Positions 1 through 10,721 of a DNA stretch of 64,000 nt are shown piece by piece. The notes under the pieces are model-generated. The model worked only from the letters and a program-made list of their open reading frames with translations. It was not told the DNA's origin and ran no database searches. The translations under genes and the position numbers were made by a program. Origin of the DNA: Casuarina equisetifolia (Eukaryota > Streptophyta > Magnoliopsida > Fagales > Casuarinaceae). Numbering within the stretch: the stretch's first letter is position 1; each line of letters opens with the position of its first letter. The stretch is from the NCBI GenBank assembly GCA_028551475.1, contig CM052361.1:23325491-23389490 (forward strand), in the 5' to 3' direction.

Positions 1-58
1 CAATCAAAGAGGAATAAATTAAATAATTTATGATTTGAGCAAATAAAAAAATATTACT

Positions 59-1035
59 ACGGTTCGAGATAAAGTAATAGTATTGACTTAGACATTGCAA
101 TGGAAGTATATTGCATTAAGAAAAGATAGTAAGCATTTATATTATGGATGCTTTATTTCACCTCCACTTATGAAAGGTTAAGCTGATACAATAAGCATTG
201 CAATGCAGAGAGCTTTACTTAGAAAAATAGAAGGAAAATGTATCACATGCACAAACTATGAGAAAATACTACATGAACATTCTATCATAGTTGGTATTCA
301 AGAATTAGTACATGAAATTTTAATGAATTTGAAAGAAATTGTATTAAAAAAATAATCAGTTTGGAATTTGTGTCATGTCTATTTATGTCAAGGGTCCTTG
401 ATCTATAACTATTCAAGACATAATCTTACCATCTTCTATGGAAATTGATGATAATACATAGCACGTAGCTAATCTAACATAACCAATTTATTTGTGTATT
501 GAATTACAAATTGAAAGGAATTGCAAATATCATATAAAAACACCAAAAAATTGTTAAGTTAAAAGCTATCCTATAGATGCTATGTTCATACCTAGTTCAA
601 ATGCAAACCATGGTATTCATTCTTATGTAAATGAGAATGAAGAAAAAAAAACAGATACTTTTTTCCAAAATATGGACAAATGGAAGTACAACTCCAAAAG
701 AAGCACCTTATGAAGCCTCATGGAATTTGATGAAGTTATATATTCCTTCTTTACATGCATAAGAAGATAAATCACATTTAGAAAACAATCAACACAAAGT
801 TACTTTTCTCATTTTTGCCTTTCATGATAGATTGACTAAACTAAAGAAATAGCCTTCAAATCCATTTTTATAGACCAATCAAAATTGCCTCCTAGAATTT
901 ATAATAGCCTTAAAAGTTCCAATGTACATATTGTATTGGACCTTTTAAATATAAGTCAAGATGACTTTATGAAAATTAAACATTCACATGAAAGGCATAA
1001 AACATATATTCGACATTCTAAAAATAGAAAAATAA
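59..1035 (+). pseudogene. rpoA: Nuclear plastid insert: decayed rpoA (plastid RNA polymerase alpha subunit)
   Basis: Translating in shifting frames gives a nearly full-length plastid RpoA. The N-terminus (VRDKV, TLQWK) lies near 60-115, followed by SPPLMKG near 170, SIAMQRALL near 200, [20 protein letters not shown] near 285-345, and YPIDAMFIP plus NANHGIHSY near 570-625. The C-terminal domain is [15 protein letters not shown] then [16 protein letters not shown] at 885-985. Many stops and indels break the frame, so it cannot make the polymerase subunit. In plastids RpoA is the alpha subunit of the plastid-encoded RNA polymerase. The decay and the retrotransposon-rich neighbours show an old transfer to the nucleus (NUPT). 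I did not recognise petD or rps11, its usual plastid neighbours, next to it. Confidence 0.88.
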
Positions 1036-1234
1036 TTGATAAAATTTTAAATCCATTGGATTTCATATTTTTTATTATTTTTATATTTTTAGAAAAGTAA
1101 AATGAAAGGAAAATGGGTCTTAGACAACACATGGAAGTGTTACCGACTACGAAGAGATTTATTTAATAAGTCAATGGGTTACTCTATTGAACAAATAGAT
1201 CATTTAGTTATAAATCCACCTAATAATTTTTCTT
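1036..1234. other. Unassigned spacer after the rpoA insert
   Basis: A/T-rich sequence between the rpoA remnant and the copia remnant. It may be further decayed plastid spacer, but no gene could be recognised on either strand. Confidence 0.3.
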
Positions 1235-2145
1235 GAATAAGATAACGATCAACCTCTGATGTGCTTAATGTGCTTATAAAATATTGGATTGGCAATAATA
1301 TACTATGTTGCTTCACTATCAAAATGTTGTGGCACTAACAAATGAAAATGCACTCCCAAATCTCAAAGTAACACAAAGAGCCATATTATATCACAAATAG
1401 TGATAGCCAAGACTCGATATTCAGCTTTACTCAAAGATCATGAAGCAATAGGTTGTTTCTTGGTCTTTTAAAAAACCAAGGACTCTCCTAGCTTGATAAA
1501 GTATCCTTTAATTGACCATCTAGTCATAGAACATGTATCATAATTAAAATTGCAAAAGGATGTGAGTGCCATGAGTGAGGATATTGGAAGAAAATGACCT
1601 AATCCAAGGCAACCTTTGAGATACTTAAGTACTCATAGTGTAGCATCCATGTGAGACTTTTTGAGGGCAAGAACAAATTGACTCAGCTATTATATAATAT
1701 GGTTAATATCCAATCTCATCATAGTTAGGTTGATCAACTTACAAACCAAATGCTAATAAGGCAATGCATCATCAAGAGTGGAATCATGCTTCTTAACTTT
1801 AAGTCTAGCATCATATTCAATAGTAGTTAACTTCTTGTTTTGATCTATAAGAATGAGCACATGGTTTGCTACTAGATAGTCTTGCCTCATATATAAGCCC
1901 TAATGCATATTAGCATTAGTTAATGTAAATACCCGCATAAGATCATACAATCTCTACTCCCATGAAATATTTGGATTGACCCAAATCCTTCATATGAAAG
2001 CAGGACTTCATATAACTTTTCAAATCACATATGGAAGAAGAATGATTACCTATTATGAGGATATCATCCACATTTATTAATAAGATCACAAACGCATTTC
2101 CTTTCTTCCAAGTAAAAAGGGCATGTTCATGGAAGGGCTAAATAA
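1235..2145 (-). pseudogene. Degenerate Ty1/copia pol fragment (reverse transcriptase to RNase H)
   Basis: On the minus strand, 2105-2045 reads FVILLINVDDILIIG, the reverse-transcriptase YVDD box with Y changed to N. It is followed by LKSYMKSCFHMKDLGQSKYF and MGVEI at about 2030-1950. RNase H follows with SKAEYRVLA at about 1430-1400 and then a degraded IIWLFVLL segment. Stops and frameshifts interrupt it throughout. No LTR was found on either side. The fragment abuts the membrane-protein pseudogene at 2150, so it is probably the truncated end of an element inserted into that gene. Confidence 0.82.
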
Positions 2146-2149
2146 AACT

Positions 2150-2619
2150 TTGTCAGCCAGAACAACCAAGTCCAGCTGAAGTACATCCAAAAGAATGGGT
2201 TGAACAGAAAATTCACAGTCCATTTAGTTGCTGCAATAGCTATGGATAAGACCCCAGACCACTTGACAACATCAGTAGGAGTAAACTGAGAAAGCGTTTT
2301 CTTCAGCGAATCAAGAGAGGTTTTCCAGGGGTTTTAGCAGCGATTTCTGGGAATCCGAGCCGGCGGTGCTGGAATATGAGCATTTGACAGGAGATAACAA
2401 ATGAACTCTCGTTCTTGTGAACGATAATGACAAAGGCTTTCCGTTTAATGAGCAATGTAATGGGGATTTAATGGGTTTAAGGGTTTGGTGGCATCGAGAA
2501 TTGGCGCCTGGCAACTGTTTGTCGAAATGCCTGAACGGGACTTTGTTGTTTGCGAAGCTGAAACCGAAAGGAAGGATTCTGGAGCGGGGAGAAGCGAGCT
2601 GGTCTCCATGATTATCCAA
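2150..2619 (-). pseudogene. Pseudogene of a probable plastid-targeted membrane protein
   Basis: Reading leftward from about 2619 gives a Ser/Arg-rich leader (SRILPFGFSF, PLHCSLNGKPLSLSFTRTR, CSYSSTAGSDSQKS) typical of a chloroplast transit peptide. After a one-base frameshift near 2313 it continues SLKKTLSQFTPTDVVKWSGV, then SIAIAATKWTVNFLFNPFFW and MYFSWTWLFW, a strongly hydrophobic aromatic-rich segment. The frame then runs into the copia remnant at 2150. An ATG lies near 2605 in a different frame from the leader, suggesting a second small indel at the start. A shorter related copy lies at 46440-46565. I do not recognise the family; plastid targeting is inferred from composition only. Confidence 0.6.
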
Positions 2620-2989
2620 GGCAAAGCAGCGATTGGTTTCTACAAGAACTTATCTGAGTAGAGCATTGCTTCCGCTAAACGATGAAGCAAATGGAATTGG
2701 TGAAGAAAGGGTCGCGTCGTCGACACTACGGCTAAAATGAGAGTTTGGATTGTATTCATATGTTGATTAGTTGGGCCCATTCCAGCCCAGCCCATAATTT
2801 GATTCTTTAGCCCAAAAACTATCAGTTGGGCCCAAATATGCTCACATCCCACAAAATATCCCACCAATGAGAACAAACAAAAACATAGCAAAACGAGTGG
2901 CCTTATAATGATTGATACATGGATCGATAGATCGAAAAAGAGTGGCCCTATGATTGCCAGAAAACCAGGAAGAGATCTAAAGCCTGAGA

Positions 2990-3634
2990 TGACGACCAGG
3001 CAAAGAATGTAAACTAAAACAACAAATACCCGCAAACTAGAATTTGGGGGTATTTGACATTTTAGTGAGGGAAAATTGCGTGCCGGATGTTTCCATTTGG
3101 ACAAGGAAAATCTACTTGTGATTCAACCTTGGCTTGGTAAAATAACCGGTTGTGTTAAATTCTAAGTTTCTTAGGGAAAGTGATATAATAAATAAACAAC
3201 AATAACCCACAAAAAACGTAGTTTTGGACTGTGTTTTTACGGGATTGGGGTCACCAAGGTGTTGAGGAGGTGCAAACGAGAAAAACAACTAGTTCTTAAG
3301 TTCTGATAACAATTGATTGAAAGAAAAAAAGCATTACCTTATATCATGAAGTGTGTATGATAATCATTCATAGTGAAAAGTTATTTAAATCAAATCACTT
3401 ACTAAAATCGGTCGATTAGGAACCAAACTGCATGTTACGGGGGTTGGAACCAGTCCAAACACCAAATAGGTAGCCAACATCAAAGGGGATCCTGAAACAA
3501 CAAAGACATGACCCTTATTCCCTTTTTCCCAACTCTTCTAAACAAGACACATGGACTTGGGTTAAACAATACAAGACTTGGGCCGAAACAAGACACCCCC
3601 TTGAAATTATTTCCACAATTTAGTCATCCTCAGA
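2990..3634 (-). repeat. 3' flank of gene A1, duplicated at 45396-45890
   Basis: Read on the minus strand, this tract downstream of A1 parallels the sequence after copy A7 (45396-45890, plus strand). Shared landmarks in order are a GTATTGTTTAACCCAAG block, a GGGTTGG/GAGTTGG block, CCTAATCGACCGATTTTA, and the KWKHPARNFPSLK/KWEHSICNFPSL translations near 3100 and 45755. Part also matches the flank of copy A5 near 35740-35880. The open frame at 2640-3104 is this non-coding flank, not a gene. Confidence 0.7.
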
Positions 3635-4003
3635 TTACTCAGTCCTTATCTCACTCATCTCTGGGATGTCCAGATTCTCGGGGTTCCTTTTCCACATGAG
3701 TTGCGTTAAAAGAACTTTACCGAACGAGGCTGCAATGACCACTGCACAAATCACTAGTGTAAAGCGACGTCCAAATATTGGTAACCCAGCAATGGCTACG
3801 AGGGCGGTTATACTGCACCCAAGAGCCCAAAGACAGTGTGGGCCAATTTTCCTGATCGTTCTCGCATTCGCATCCTTCGAGTTTGGGTTGTTCTCCCTTG
3901 GAGCAGCAGTTGCCTCAGCAACTGTTTTCAGAGCCTCTAAGTTGGCCTTCCTTGGAAGAACGTCAGCAGCTACAACACCATTAGCACCAACGTTAATTGC
4001 CAT
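3635..4003 (-). CDS. Family A gene A1: intact 122-residue two-helix membrane protein, function unknown
   Basis: The ATG at 4003 opens 122 codons ending in TAA at 3635. The first ~65 residues are hydrophilic (MAINVGANGVVAADVLPRK, then an E/N/K-rich stretch). From about residue 70 come two hydrophobic segments, CLWALGCSITALVAIAGLPI and FTLVICAVVIAASFGKVLL, linked by FGRR. A charged tail ends in PENLDIPEMSEIRTE. The C-terminal half is the same module found in A5 (36028-36381) and A7 (45162-45395). A TATA box lies about 110 bases upstream, and no frame break is visible. A tail-anchored or hairpin membrane protein is inferred. The family is not one I recognise. A longer frame can be read to 4084 but would need a non-ATG start. 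Confidence 0.62.
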   Translation of the reverse strand: MAINVGANGVVAADVLPRKANLEALKTVAEATAAPRENNPNSKDANARTIRKIGPHCLWALGCSITALVAIAGLPIFGRRFTLVICAVVIAASFGKVLLTQLMWKRNPENLDIPEMSEIRTE

Positions 4004-4112
4004 ATCAAAACCGGAGCGACCGAATGAGGAAGCAGTGCGATAAAGATGAGAGAGAGGGAGGGAAGTGTTGTTTTGGAAGTACAACTTCTGTTGAGAAGGC
4101 GAGCATCTGGGC

Positions 4113-4120
4113 TATTTATA
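4113..4120 (-). promoter_or_regulatory. TATA box of gene A1
   Basis: On the minus strand TATAAATA, followed by GCCC, lies about 110 bases before the A1 ATG at 4003. That leaves roughly 75-80 bases of leader, a normal spacing for a plant RNA polymerase II gene. Confidence 0.6.
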
Positions 4121-4573
4121 CACCAAAAAAAAAAAAAATCCTTCCGGGTATATTTCTGCCCTATTCAAATCTTCAGCGCCTTTACGACGGCGCTTTCTAT
4201 AGATTGGGCCCCGGCTTTCTTAATTTCCCTGGGTTCACAATTTGGTCAAAGACAGCGGAACCTTGTAATTTCCTTTCTTAATCACAAAATACTTGATCGG
4301 GCCCGCGGGGCGCAAATACCAATCAGATTCATTGAACTTGTGAAATTTATACCCAAAAAATCACCAGTTCAGACCATCGGCCTTATCACGGAAGGCGTTC
4401 GTTTGACGCTTCGATCTGATAGGTTTGATAATTGCGTTCGTATGACGCGCCTCTAGCGTTAGTTTGACGCCCCTCTACTAGGCGTGATTACAAAACCTCT
4501 CTCGTCTTTCTCCTCATCTAACCTTTACTCCCTCTTCCGTCTTCCTTTCTTTTCCAACTCTCAGGCATCTCTA

Positions 4574-4640
4574 ATGGCGGAAACTCCCCTAAAACGCGAA
4601 CGAAGAAACACCAATTCAAAAATGAAGCCTCTTGTAATGC
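4574..4640 (+). pseudogene. Family A exon 1 remnant (A0)
   Basis: The leader GCATCTCTAATGGCGGAAAC and the start MAETPLK match exon 1 of copies A2, A3 and A4. A short deletion then changes the frame to RERRNTNSK, and the frame closes soon after. The pyrimidine-rich leader (4497-4573) is conserved with the other copies, but the TATATAAA box is not seen. It points away from A1, so the two are divergent remnants of different copies. Confidence 0.7.
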
Positions 4641-4954
4641 TCTGAATAGTATGTTTAAATGTTATAAGTTAGAGGATAAAATTTAACCTTAATTTTATGT
4701 GTTATCAAATAGACTTATTATTCATTACGGTCTTATTTGGCAAGCTAAGGCCCACGTAAGTCAGTTCATATTTTTAAATTGAATTTACATGTTTCATTTT
4801 ATTAAAGTAAACTTTGATATAGTCCACTTTTTTGGTGTTTTAGATTTAATTATACATATTTTGGATTTTTTATCTCATTAGAAATTGATTAAATCTTTAC
4901 ATGTGGTGTTAGAGCAATTATAATTTGGGTCTAAAATCTAAAAGTTGTTTATAA

Positions 4955-5330
4955 ATCTAACCCGTAGGTGTCGATTTTCTCAAAGTGGACCCTTTCTTTG
5001 GGTATCCTTTTCCATTTGTTTAAATATATTCCATTTTATCTAGGGTGATGATCTGCCTCGACTTCGAATGCCATGAAAGTATATATGAAGCGACTCATAC
5101 CAAGCAGTTTCAAACTCATTCCTTTGATTTCTCCCATTTTCGCTTCATCCAAATCTTGAGCTTTTCATACAAGAAACGCTGTCTTTCTTCCCCATCGTCT
5201 CAAAAGGCTCGTGTTTGCCTACGCATCATCATGTTCCCGAAGTTTCCTAGCAACCAACACAAGTCTTTTTCCATGGTCAAGACTCATCAAGTTTTATTTT
5301 GTTTTGTTTTTTCCTTTTTAATTGCAAGTT
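4955..5330 (+). repeat. Duplicated non-coding block, also at 35297-35515 and inverted at 52905-53040
   Basis: 4960-5190 matches 35297-35515 closely (AACCCGTAGGTGTCGATTT through AGCAGTTTCAAACTCATTCC to the AAGAAACG motif). 5150-5325 matches the reverse complement of 52905-53040 (GAGCTTTTCATACAAGAAAC to AGTCTTTTTCCATGG). There is no convincing reading frame. The blocks lie near family A or AAE3 copies, so they are probably shared flanks carried along by the duplications. Confidence 0.75.
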
Positions 5331-5559
5331 GGTGATTATTTGCAGAAGTACACACCTCATCCTATCAATTCAACATAAAATAGTTATTGTAAATTGGATC
5401 AGTTGCCTTTAATCAACTATGCAAACCACATTAGTATTTAAAAAATAATCAACAAGTTGCAATAGACATGGGGTTTAAAACATCTTACGTTGCAGACAAA
5501 ATCTTGTCTAAAGGCACTGCGTAATGTGGCTTCGGGAACCGCTTGCTGATCGAGGCAAC

Positions 5560-5635
5560 ATGGAATCGGTTTTAGAGAGACACACATTTGGCACGTGTCC
5601 ACCGGGAATTAGAATTCAATACAAAAAGTTAATTA
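5560..5635 (+). repeat. Fragment matching the intron of the family A/AAE3 chimera
   Basis: GGAATCGGTTTTAGAGAGAC and GGCACGTGTCCACC followed by GGAATTAGAATT match 36545-36615, which lies in the intron just upstream of the A5 membrane exon. An exonic counterpart is not evident here. It is a duplication scrap. Confidence 0.55.
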
Positions 5636-5800
5636 TATGCACTTAGTTTTGTACGGAGGCCACAAGCAAATGGGTGAAATTTTTGTGTGCCTTTTTATTT
5701 CTTGCTATGCCCTGTTAGTATCCCCCTAGTGCCGCTTAGGGCAACCTCACGTAGTTGGAGTGGAAAGTTAAAGAACGAAGACGTGTTGGTCCCACATGTA

Positions 5801-6198
5801 TGCAGTAGTCTAGTGTCTAACCTTGCGCTCGAACATAAGAATGAGTTAAAAGGATGTTGGTGAACAATAGAGAAATCTATAGGAATCGACTTACAGTATT
5901 TAGATTTTCTACCAATTGTGAACAAATGGGAATTACACATGGATTTCTTAGAGGGAACCCAAGACCTTAACTATCAACAAGTTTAATAGAATATGTCTAC
6001 CTTCTATCATGAGTCCCCCTCTATTTATAATCCCTGCAGTAGATATAACTACCTGCCTCTCCCTTACAATTGATTCTGTTATTACAACTGAAATGAGTAA
6101 AGTAAAAACGACAACATCTTGATACAACCACTTATTTAAAACACCTTAGCAAGATATTATAATCCTACTATGGCTAACTTGATATGTGGACTGTTGCA
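5801..6198 (-). repeat. G1 3' LTR (left)
   Basis: Begins TGCAGTAGTCTAG and ends GGACTGTTGCA. It aligns along its length with 10722-11118. The inner edge is followed by a purine-rich tract on the minus strand (complement of TCCTTTCCCCTTT). Confidence 0.88.
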
Positions 6199-6209
6199 TC
6201 CTTTCCCCT

Positions 6210-6587
6210 TTAATCAACAATCTTGTGCTTAAGGTTGAACTCAAGATAATGCCCTTCAAAACCTTCCACATCCAACCAAGTGGCTTCTTGCACTAGAAGG
6301 CCTTGCCAATTAACCAGATATTGAGGATGCATTTTTTTGATTCTTTGCTCAAGTATGGTTTGGGGAGCTAGGCACATTACATTTTCATTAACCAAATAGG
6401 CTGGCAGATCAGCCTGCACTTGTATACCTTCACACAATGCTCTTTTAAGCATCGAAACATGGAATACATTATGTATCTTAGACTTTTCTAGCAGCCTTAA
6501 ACAATAAGCTACTTCCCTAATTTTTTGCAACACTTCAAATGGTCTAAAATACCTAGGAGAAAGCTTGTGATTCTTATGGATGGCCAT
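6210..6587 (-). pseudogene. G1 integrase C-terminus and chromodomain
   Basis: The open frame includes SPRYFRPFEVLQKI, the conserved C-terminal integrase motif, then KSKIHNVFHVSMLKRAL. A chromodomain follows (ILEQRIKKMHPQYLVNWQGL, EATWLDVEGF). The chromodomain places the element among chromoviruses. Upstream integrase sequence (6588-7120) is in other frames. Confidence 0.85.
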
Positions 6588-7122
6588 TAATTCCTTCTAT
6601 ATGGCTGTAGTTTAAGATAAACTTGCTCACCTATAACAAAAGATTCTTCCTTATGACCAGCATTATAATATTTATGCATTCTGCTTTGTGTTCCTCTCAA
6701 TCTTTCCTTAATATTTTTTAAAATTACATCTCTAGCCTGCAGTTCTTAATCAACAGCAGCCACTGTAGAAGATCCTGAAATGTAAGATAATAAAGAGGGT
6801 GGAGGCCTTCCACACATTATTTCATAAGGAGACTTCCCTATCACACTGTGCACATTTGTGTTATAATAGAACTCAACCCATGGTAGCCACTAACACCATT
6901 CCTTAGGTCGGTCTCCAATGAAATATCTGAGGTATACCTCTAGTGTTTTGTTAACCACTTCAATCTACCCATCAGTTTATGGGTGGTAGGCTATAGAAAA
7001 GTTAAATTTTGTTCCTTGCATTTCAAACAATTGCTTTCAAAACCCACTTGTAAACACTATGTCTCTGTCATAAACAATGCTTCTTGGCATCCATAGAGCT
7101 TGAATATGTTTTAAAAAAAAAT

Positions 7123-7380
7123 CTAAGCAACACTTACAACTATATAAAGGTGTGCTAATGCCAAGAAATGTGCTGCTTTTGATAGATGGTTAACCACCAC
7201 AAACATAACTTGTTTACCTCTAAAAGTGGGCAACCCTTCTATGAAATCCATAAACAAGTCTTCCCAAACCTGTTTAGGTATAGGCAATGGTTGAAGCAAC
7301 CTACTTGGTTTGGTATTTTGCCACTTAATCCTTTGGCACACACTGCATTCCCTTACAAACTTCATTACATCTTTTTTCAT
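7123..7380 (-). pseudogene. G1 integrase zinc-binding and start of catalytic core
   Basis: Contains CSVCQRIKWQNTKPSRLLQP, the second half of the HHCC zinc finger, then WEDLFMDFIEGLP with the first catalytic Asp and VVNHLSKAAHFLAL. The frame then breaks. The following core (HGVQ and YHPQTD-like region) is recognisable at 6940-7120 in other frames. Confidence 0.85.
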
Positions 7381-7772
7381 TTTAAACCAAAAGAATGTAG
7401 ATTTACCCTTTGAAGGGTTTTGAAATACCCTTCATGTGTAGCACCGTGTATCTCACTTAGAATCACAGGAATCAAGGTTGAATCCCTTCCCAAAAAGATT
7501 CTGCTATGATGGAATAAAATTCCATTCCTATACTACCATTGCTTTCCTGCCTCTCCGATACTCATTTTATCCAACACCTCCTGAGTTTCTATATTCATTG
7601 ATACTTCCTTTTAAATGGAATTCAACCATTCTAGTACCAACATTGAAATGGCCTTCAATTGATGATCATATTGTTCCTTTTGCCAGACTTGTTTACCCTT
7701 CTTATGTAATACATCTTGTTGTAGTAGTATTCTATTCTTGGATGGTATCTAAACTTCCTTTTATGCTTTATT

Positions 7773-8201
7773 TCACTCTATTGCATTTCTAGCAGTTACT
7801 TTTACTCCCTTCCTGGACAAGGCATCTATAACACTATTATCCTTTCCAGGTCTATAATGAATCTCGAAATCATACCCAACTAATTTAACCAACCACTTTT
7901 GTTGTGTAGGGGTTGTAATCTTTTGATTCCATAAACTTTGAAGGTTTTTTTGATCAGTTTTTACTATGAATCTGGTTCCTAAGAGATACTGCCTCAACTT
8001 TTTTATAGCCAATATAATAGCCAAAAGCTCTTTCTCATAGGTAGCTAAAAGCAGGTTTCTTCCCTTATAAGCTTGGCTAAAAAATGCAATTGGTTTTTGC
8101 TTTTGTGATAATACAGCTCCTATTCCCACAGCGCAAGCGTCACATTCCACCACAAGAGGTAGTGAAAAATCAGGTAATTTCAATATAGAAGCTTCTGTCA
8201 T
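7773..8201 (-). pseudogene. G1 RNase H
   Basis: Shows VECDACAVGIGAVLSQKQKP, AFFSQAYKGRN, TYEKELLAIILAIKKLRQYL and TDQKNLQSLWNQKITTPTQQ, the gypsy RNase H block, then HYRPGKDNSVIDALSRK. It ends at a frame break before the integrase. Confidence 0.88.
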
Positions 8202-8243
8202 TGCCTTTTTAAGTTGATTAAAGGTTGTTTTTGTTTCAATTGC

Positions 8244-8857
8244 CTATACAAAAGCTTTTTTCTTAAGGAGTTTAGTCAAGAGAGCAGCCAAGGTTCCATA
8301 ATTATGAATAAACTTCCTATAATAACATGTCAGACCCAAAAAACCCCTCAAAGTCTTCACATTATTGGGGACAAGCCAATTTATCATTGCTTGTACCTTC
8401 TCACCATCCATATAAACCCTTAGTTCAAAGATCACATGACCAAGGTAGTTGATAGTGTTAACTCCAAAAGCACATTTTTCCCTCTTAATGTAAAGTTGTT
8501 GAACCATTAGCTTTTCAAAAACCAACCTTACAGGCTTACAATGCTCACTCCAATCTTTGCTATATACCAAAATGTCATAAAAAAAAAAAACACCAATACA
8601 AAGCTTCCCAAATACTACTTAAAGACCTTATTCATTAAGCTTTGAAAAGTTGAAGGAGTATTGCACAACCCGAAGGGCATAACAAGGAACTCATAATGCT
8701 CCAAAGGAGTCTGAAATGTTGTCTTCTTAACATCTGTTAGCCTCATTATGATCTGGTGATAACCGAATCTTAGATTCAACTTAATAAATAGCCTTGCCCT
8801 GTGGAGCTCATCTAAGAGCTCATCTACTGTAGGGATTGGAAAACCATCCTTAATCAT
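8244..8857 (-). pseudogene. G1 reverse transcriptase, broken at the FDD box
   Basis: Two open pieces (8857-8615 and 8570-8244) carry [42 protein letters not shown] and, after the break, MVYSKDWSEH and NYLGHVI, GFLGLTCYYRKFI. Between them, the FDD catalytic box is replaced by a run of 12 T (minus strand, 8579-8590) followed by ATGACATTTTGG. This shifts the frame and lacks the first Asp codon. Confidence 0.87.
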
Positions 8858-9498
8858 ATCCTTATTTAAGGCTCAGTAATCCACACACATCCTCTATGTA
8901 CCATCATTTTTCCTTACTAGAATGATTGGAGATGAAAAAGGGCTACTGCTTTCTTTAATCACCCCTTCTTCCAACATTTCTTAAACCAATCTTTTAATTT
9001 CTTTTTTTTTTGTAGTTACGAGTAACGGTATGGTTTGGTGGCTATTACCTTATTTTCATTCTTAAGTACAATTTGGTGTTCATGCAATTTAACAGGAGGT
9101 AGGCCATGTGGTTTTTTGAACAATATATCATACTTCTCCAACACTACTGCAAACGGTTTAGACCATTTGTTAGCCAAGTTCCTTTCTCTTATTGTTTCTA
9201 CAAACCATAGATGGACTACCATTCCTTCCTTCTAATACTTCAGTAATTTGGCTAATTCCAAACTATTAATCATTTTATTTTTTAAATTTCTATTCCCCCT
9301 TAGTTCAATCATTTTCTCGGCATTCATAAAGGTCATTTTTTATTCAACAAAGTTCCACCATACTTCCTCGAAAGTCTCTAACCATTAAACTCCAAGAATT
9401 ACTCCTAAATTAGGAATAGGGAGAATAAAAAAATCTACTTGCATTTTATTTCCCTGAATCAACAGCTCCACATCTTTATAGAACCCTTCCCCTTGGAG

Positions 9499-9861
9499 TT
9501 ATTCCCCACTAGCAACCTCAACACTGAAAGTCTGAGTCAGATTTGGTTCTAATTTCATCTTCCCAGCTAGCTGTGCACTCATAAAATTATAGGTGCTTCC
9601 CATGTCCATTAGTATTACAACCCTCACCTTATCCTTCCCTATATTACCTTGCACATGCATGGTTTTGGGACAGCTTACTCCATTTAAGGCAGCTAGTGAT
9701 AACATTCTTAACTCTCCTTGAATCTCTTCTACTTCATGCTTATTTTCTTCAATACATTCTTCATGATCTAAAAACTCTAGCAAAAACAACTTCTTGCATT
9801 TATGTCTAAGGGTAAAACGTTCATCACAATTGAAACATAATCCCCTAGCTCTTTGATCCAT
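9499..9861 (-). pseudogene. G1 gag zinc knuckle and protease region
   Basis: The knuckle CFNCDERFTLRHKC (C-x2-C-x4-H-x4-C spacing) lies near 9840. The protease follows with VVILMDMGSTYNFMSAQLAG, where the usual DSGST is DMGST. The frame continues toward the reverse transcriptase with several stops. The same motifs, less decayed, occur in G2. Confidence 0.82.
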
Positions 9862-10386
9862 AATTTCTAGTTAAGTTACCTTTTTAATTGGGAAGGTAGT
9901 CTTATTATCATTAGCTTAGTTTCAGCCCCACTTACCACATTCTACCTTCTTACTACAAGACTTATAGGAGTTTTTGTAGCTAACTCCTTAGCTTCAAACA
10001 ATTTAGCAAAACCAATAGCAGCAAACAATATAAAGGGGCTTATGAGCAATCACATCTAATTTAATTCTATCTTTCAATCCATTGGTAAAACAGCTAATAC
10101 GTTGCTTAACATTCAAATGACTAGATTGTAAGAGTAACTTATCGAATTGTCTTTGATAATCCTACACAAAATCCATCTATTTGAGTTTCATTAGTTCACC
10201 AAAATAGTTTGTGAATATTATTGGCCCAACTTGTAACCTTAGCTCATTAGCCAAAACATTCCAAGGTAGGAATTCATCATCGTGCTCCTTCAATAACAAC
10301 TAGTACACCATTTGTGCTTCTCCATCCAAATGCTAGGAAGTTATACAAACTTTATCCTCCTCTGGAGTCTCATTGAAATCAAAGAA

Positions 10387-10719
10387 TTAAAGTGCTCTAT
10401 CAATCCACCAAGTAGGATCCATACCTCCATCGTATTTAGGAAAATCTAACCTCACCATTCTAGTTTGAATGTGTCCAAAATGTGAGTGTTGATCCTCATG
10501 ATTACGATTTCTCCCTCTAGAATCATTTCGATGCCAAGATCCATTATAAGTGGAGGAACCTTGGCCTGTATCCTTTGCCAATTCCATACGTGCTGCGAGA
10601 TCATCAATTTGAGTAGTAAGAGCATCGATTAACTGATGCATCGTCTCTATCAAGTCTGAAAACCCTAAATTTGAAACTAGATCTTTCCCTGAATCAGCAC
10701 CTGGCATAGTTGATACCAA
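10387..10719 (-). pseudogene. G1 gag N-terminus
   Basis: The frame begins just inside the 5' LTR with MVSTMPGADSGKDL and runs through an E/Q-rich segment to TRMVRLDFPKYDGGMDPTWW, the conserved gypsy gag motif. It lines up with the G2 gag start at 42896. The rest of gag (9880-10386) is present but frameshifted. Confidence 0.83.
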
Positions 10720-10721
10720 TT

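Noticed and set aside
2640-3104. 154-codon frame on the minus strand that looks membrane-like
   Set aside because: Its first part equals the non-coding 3' flank of family A seen at 45755-45880 in another frame, and no domain is visible.
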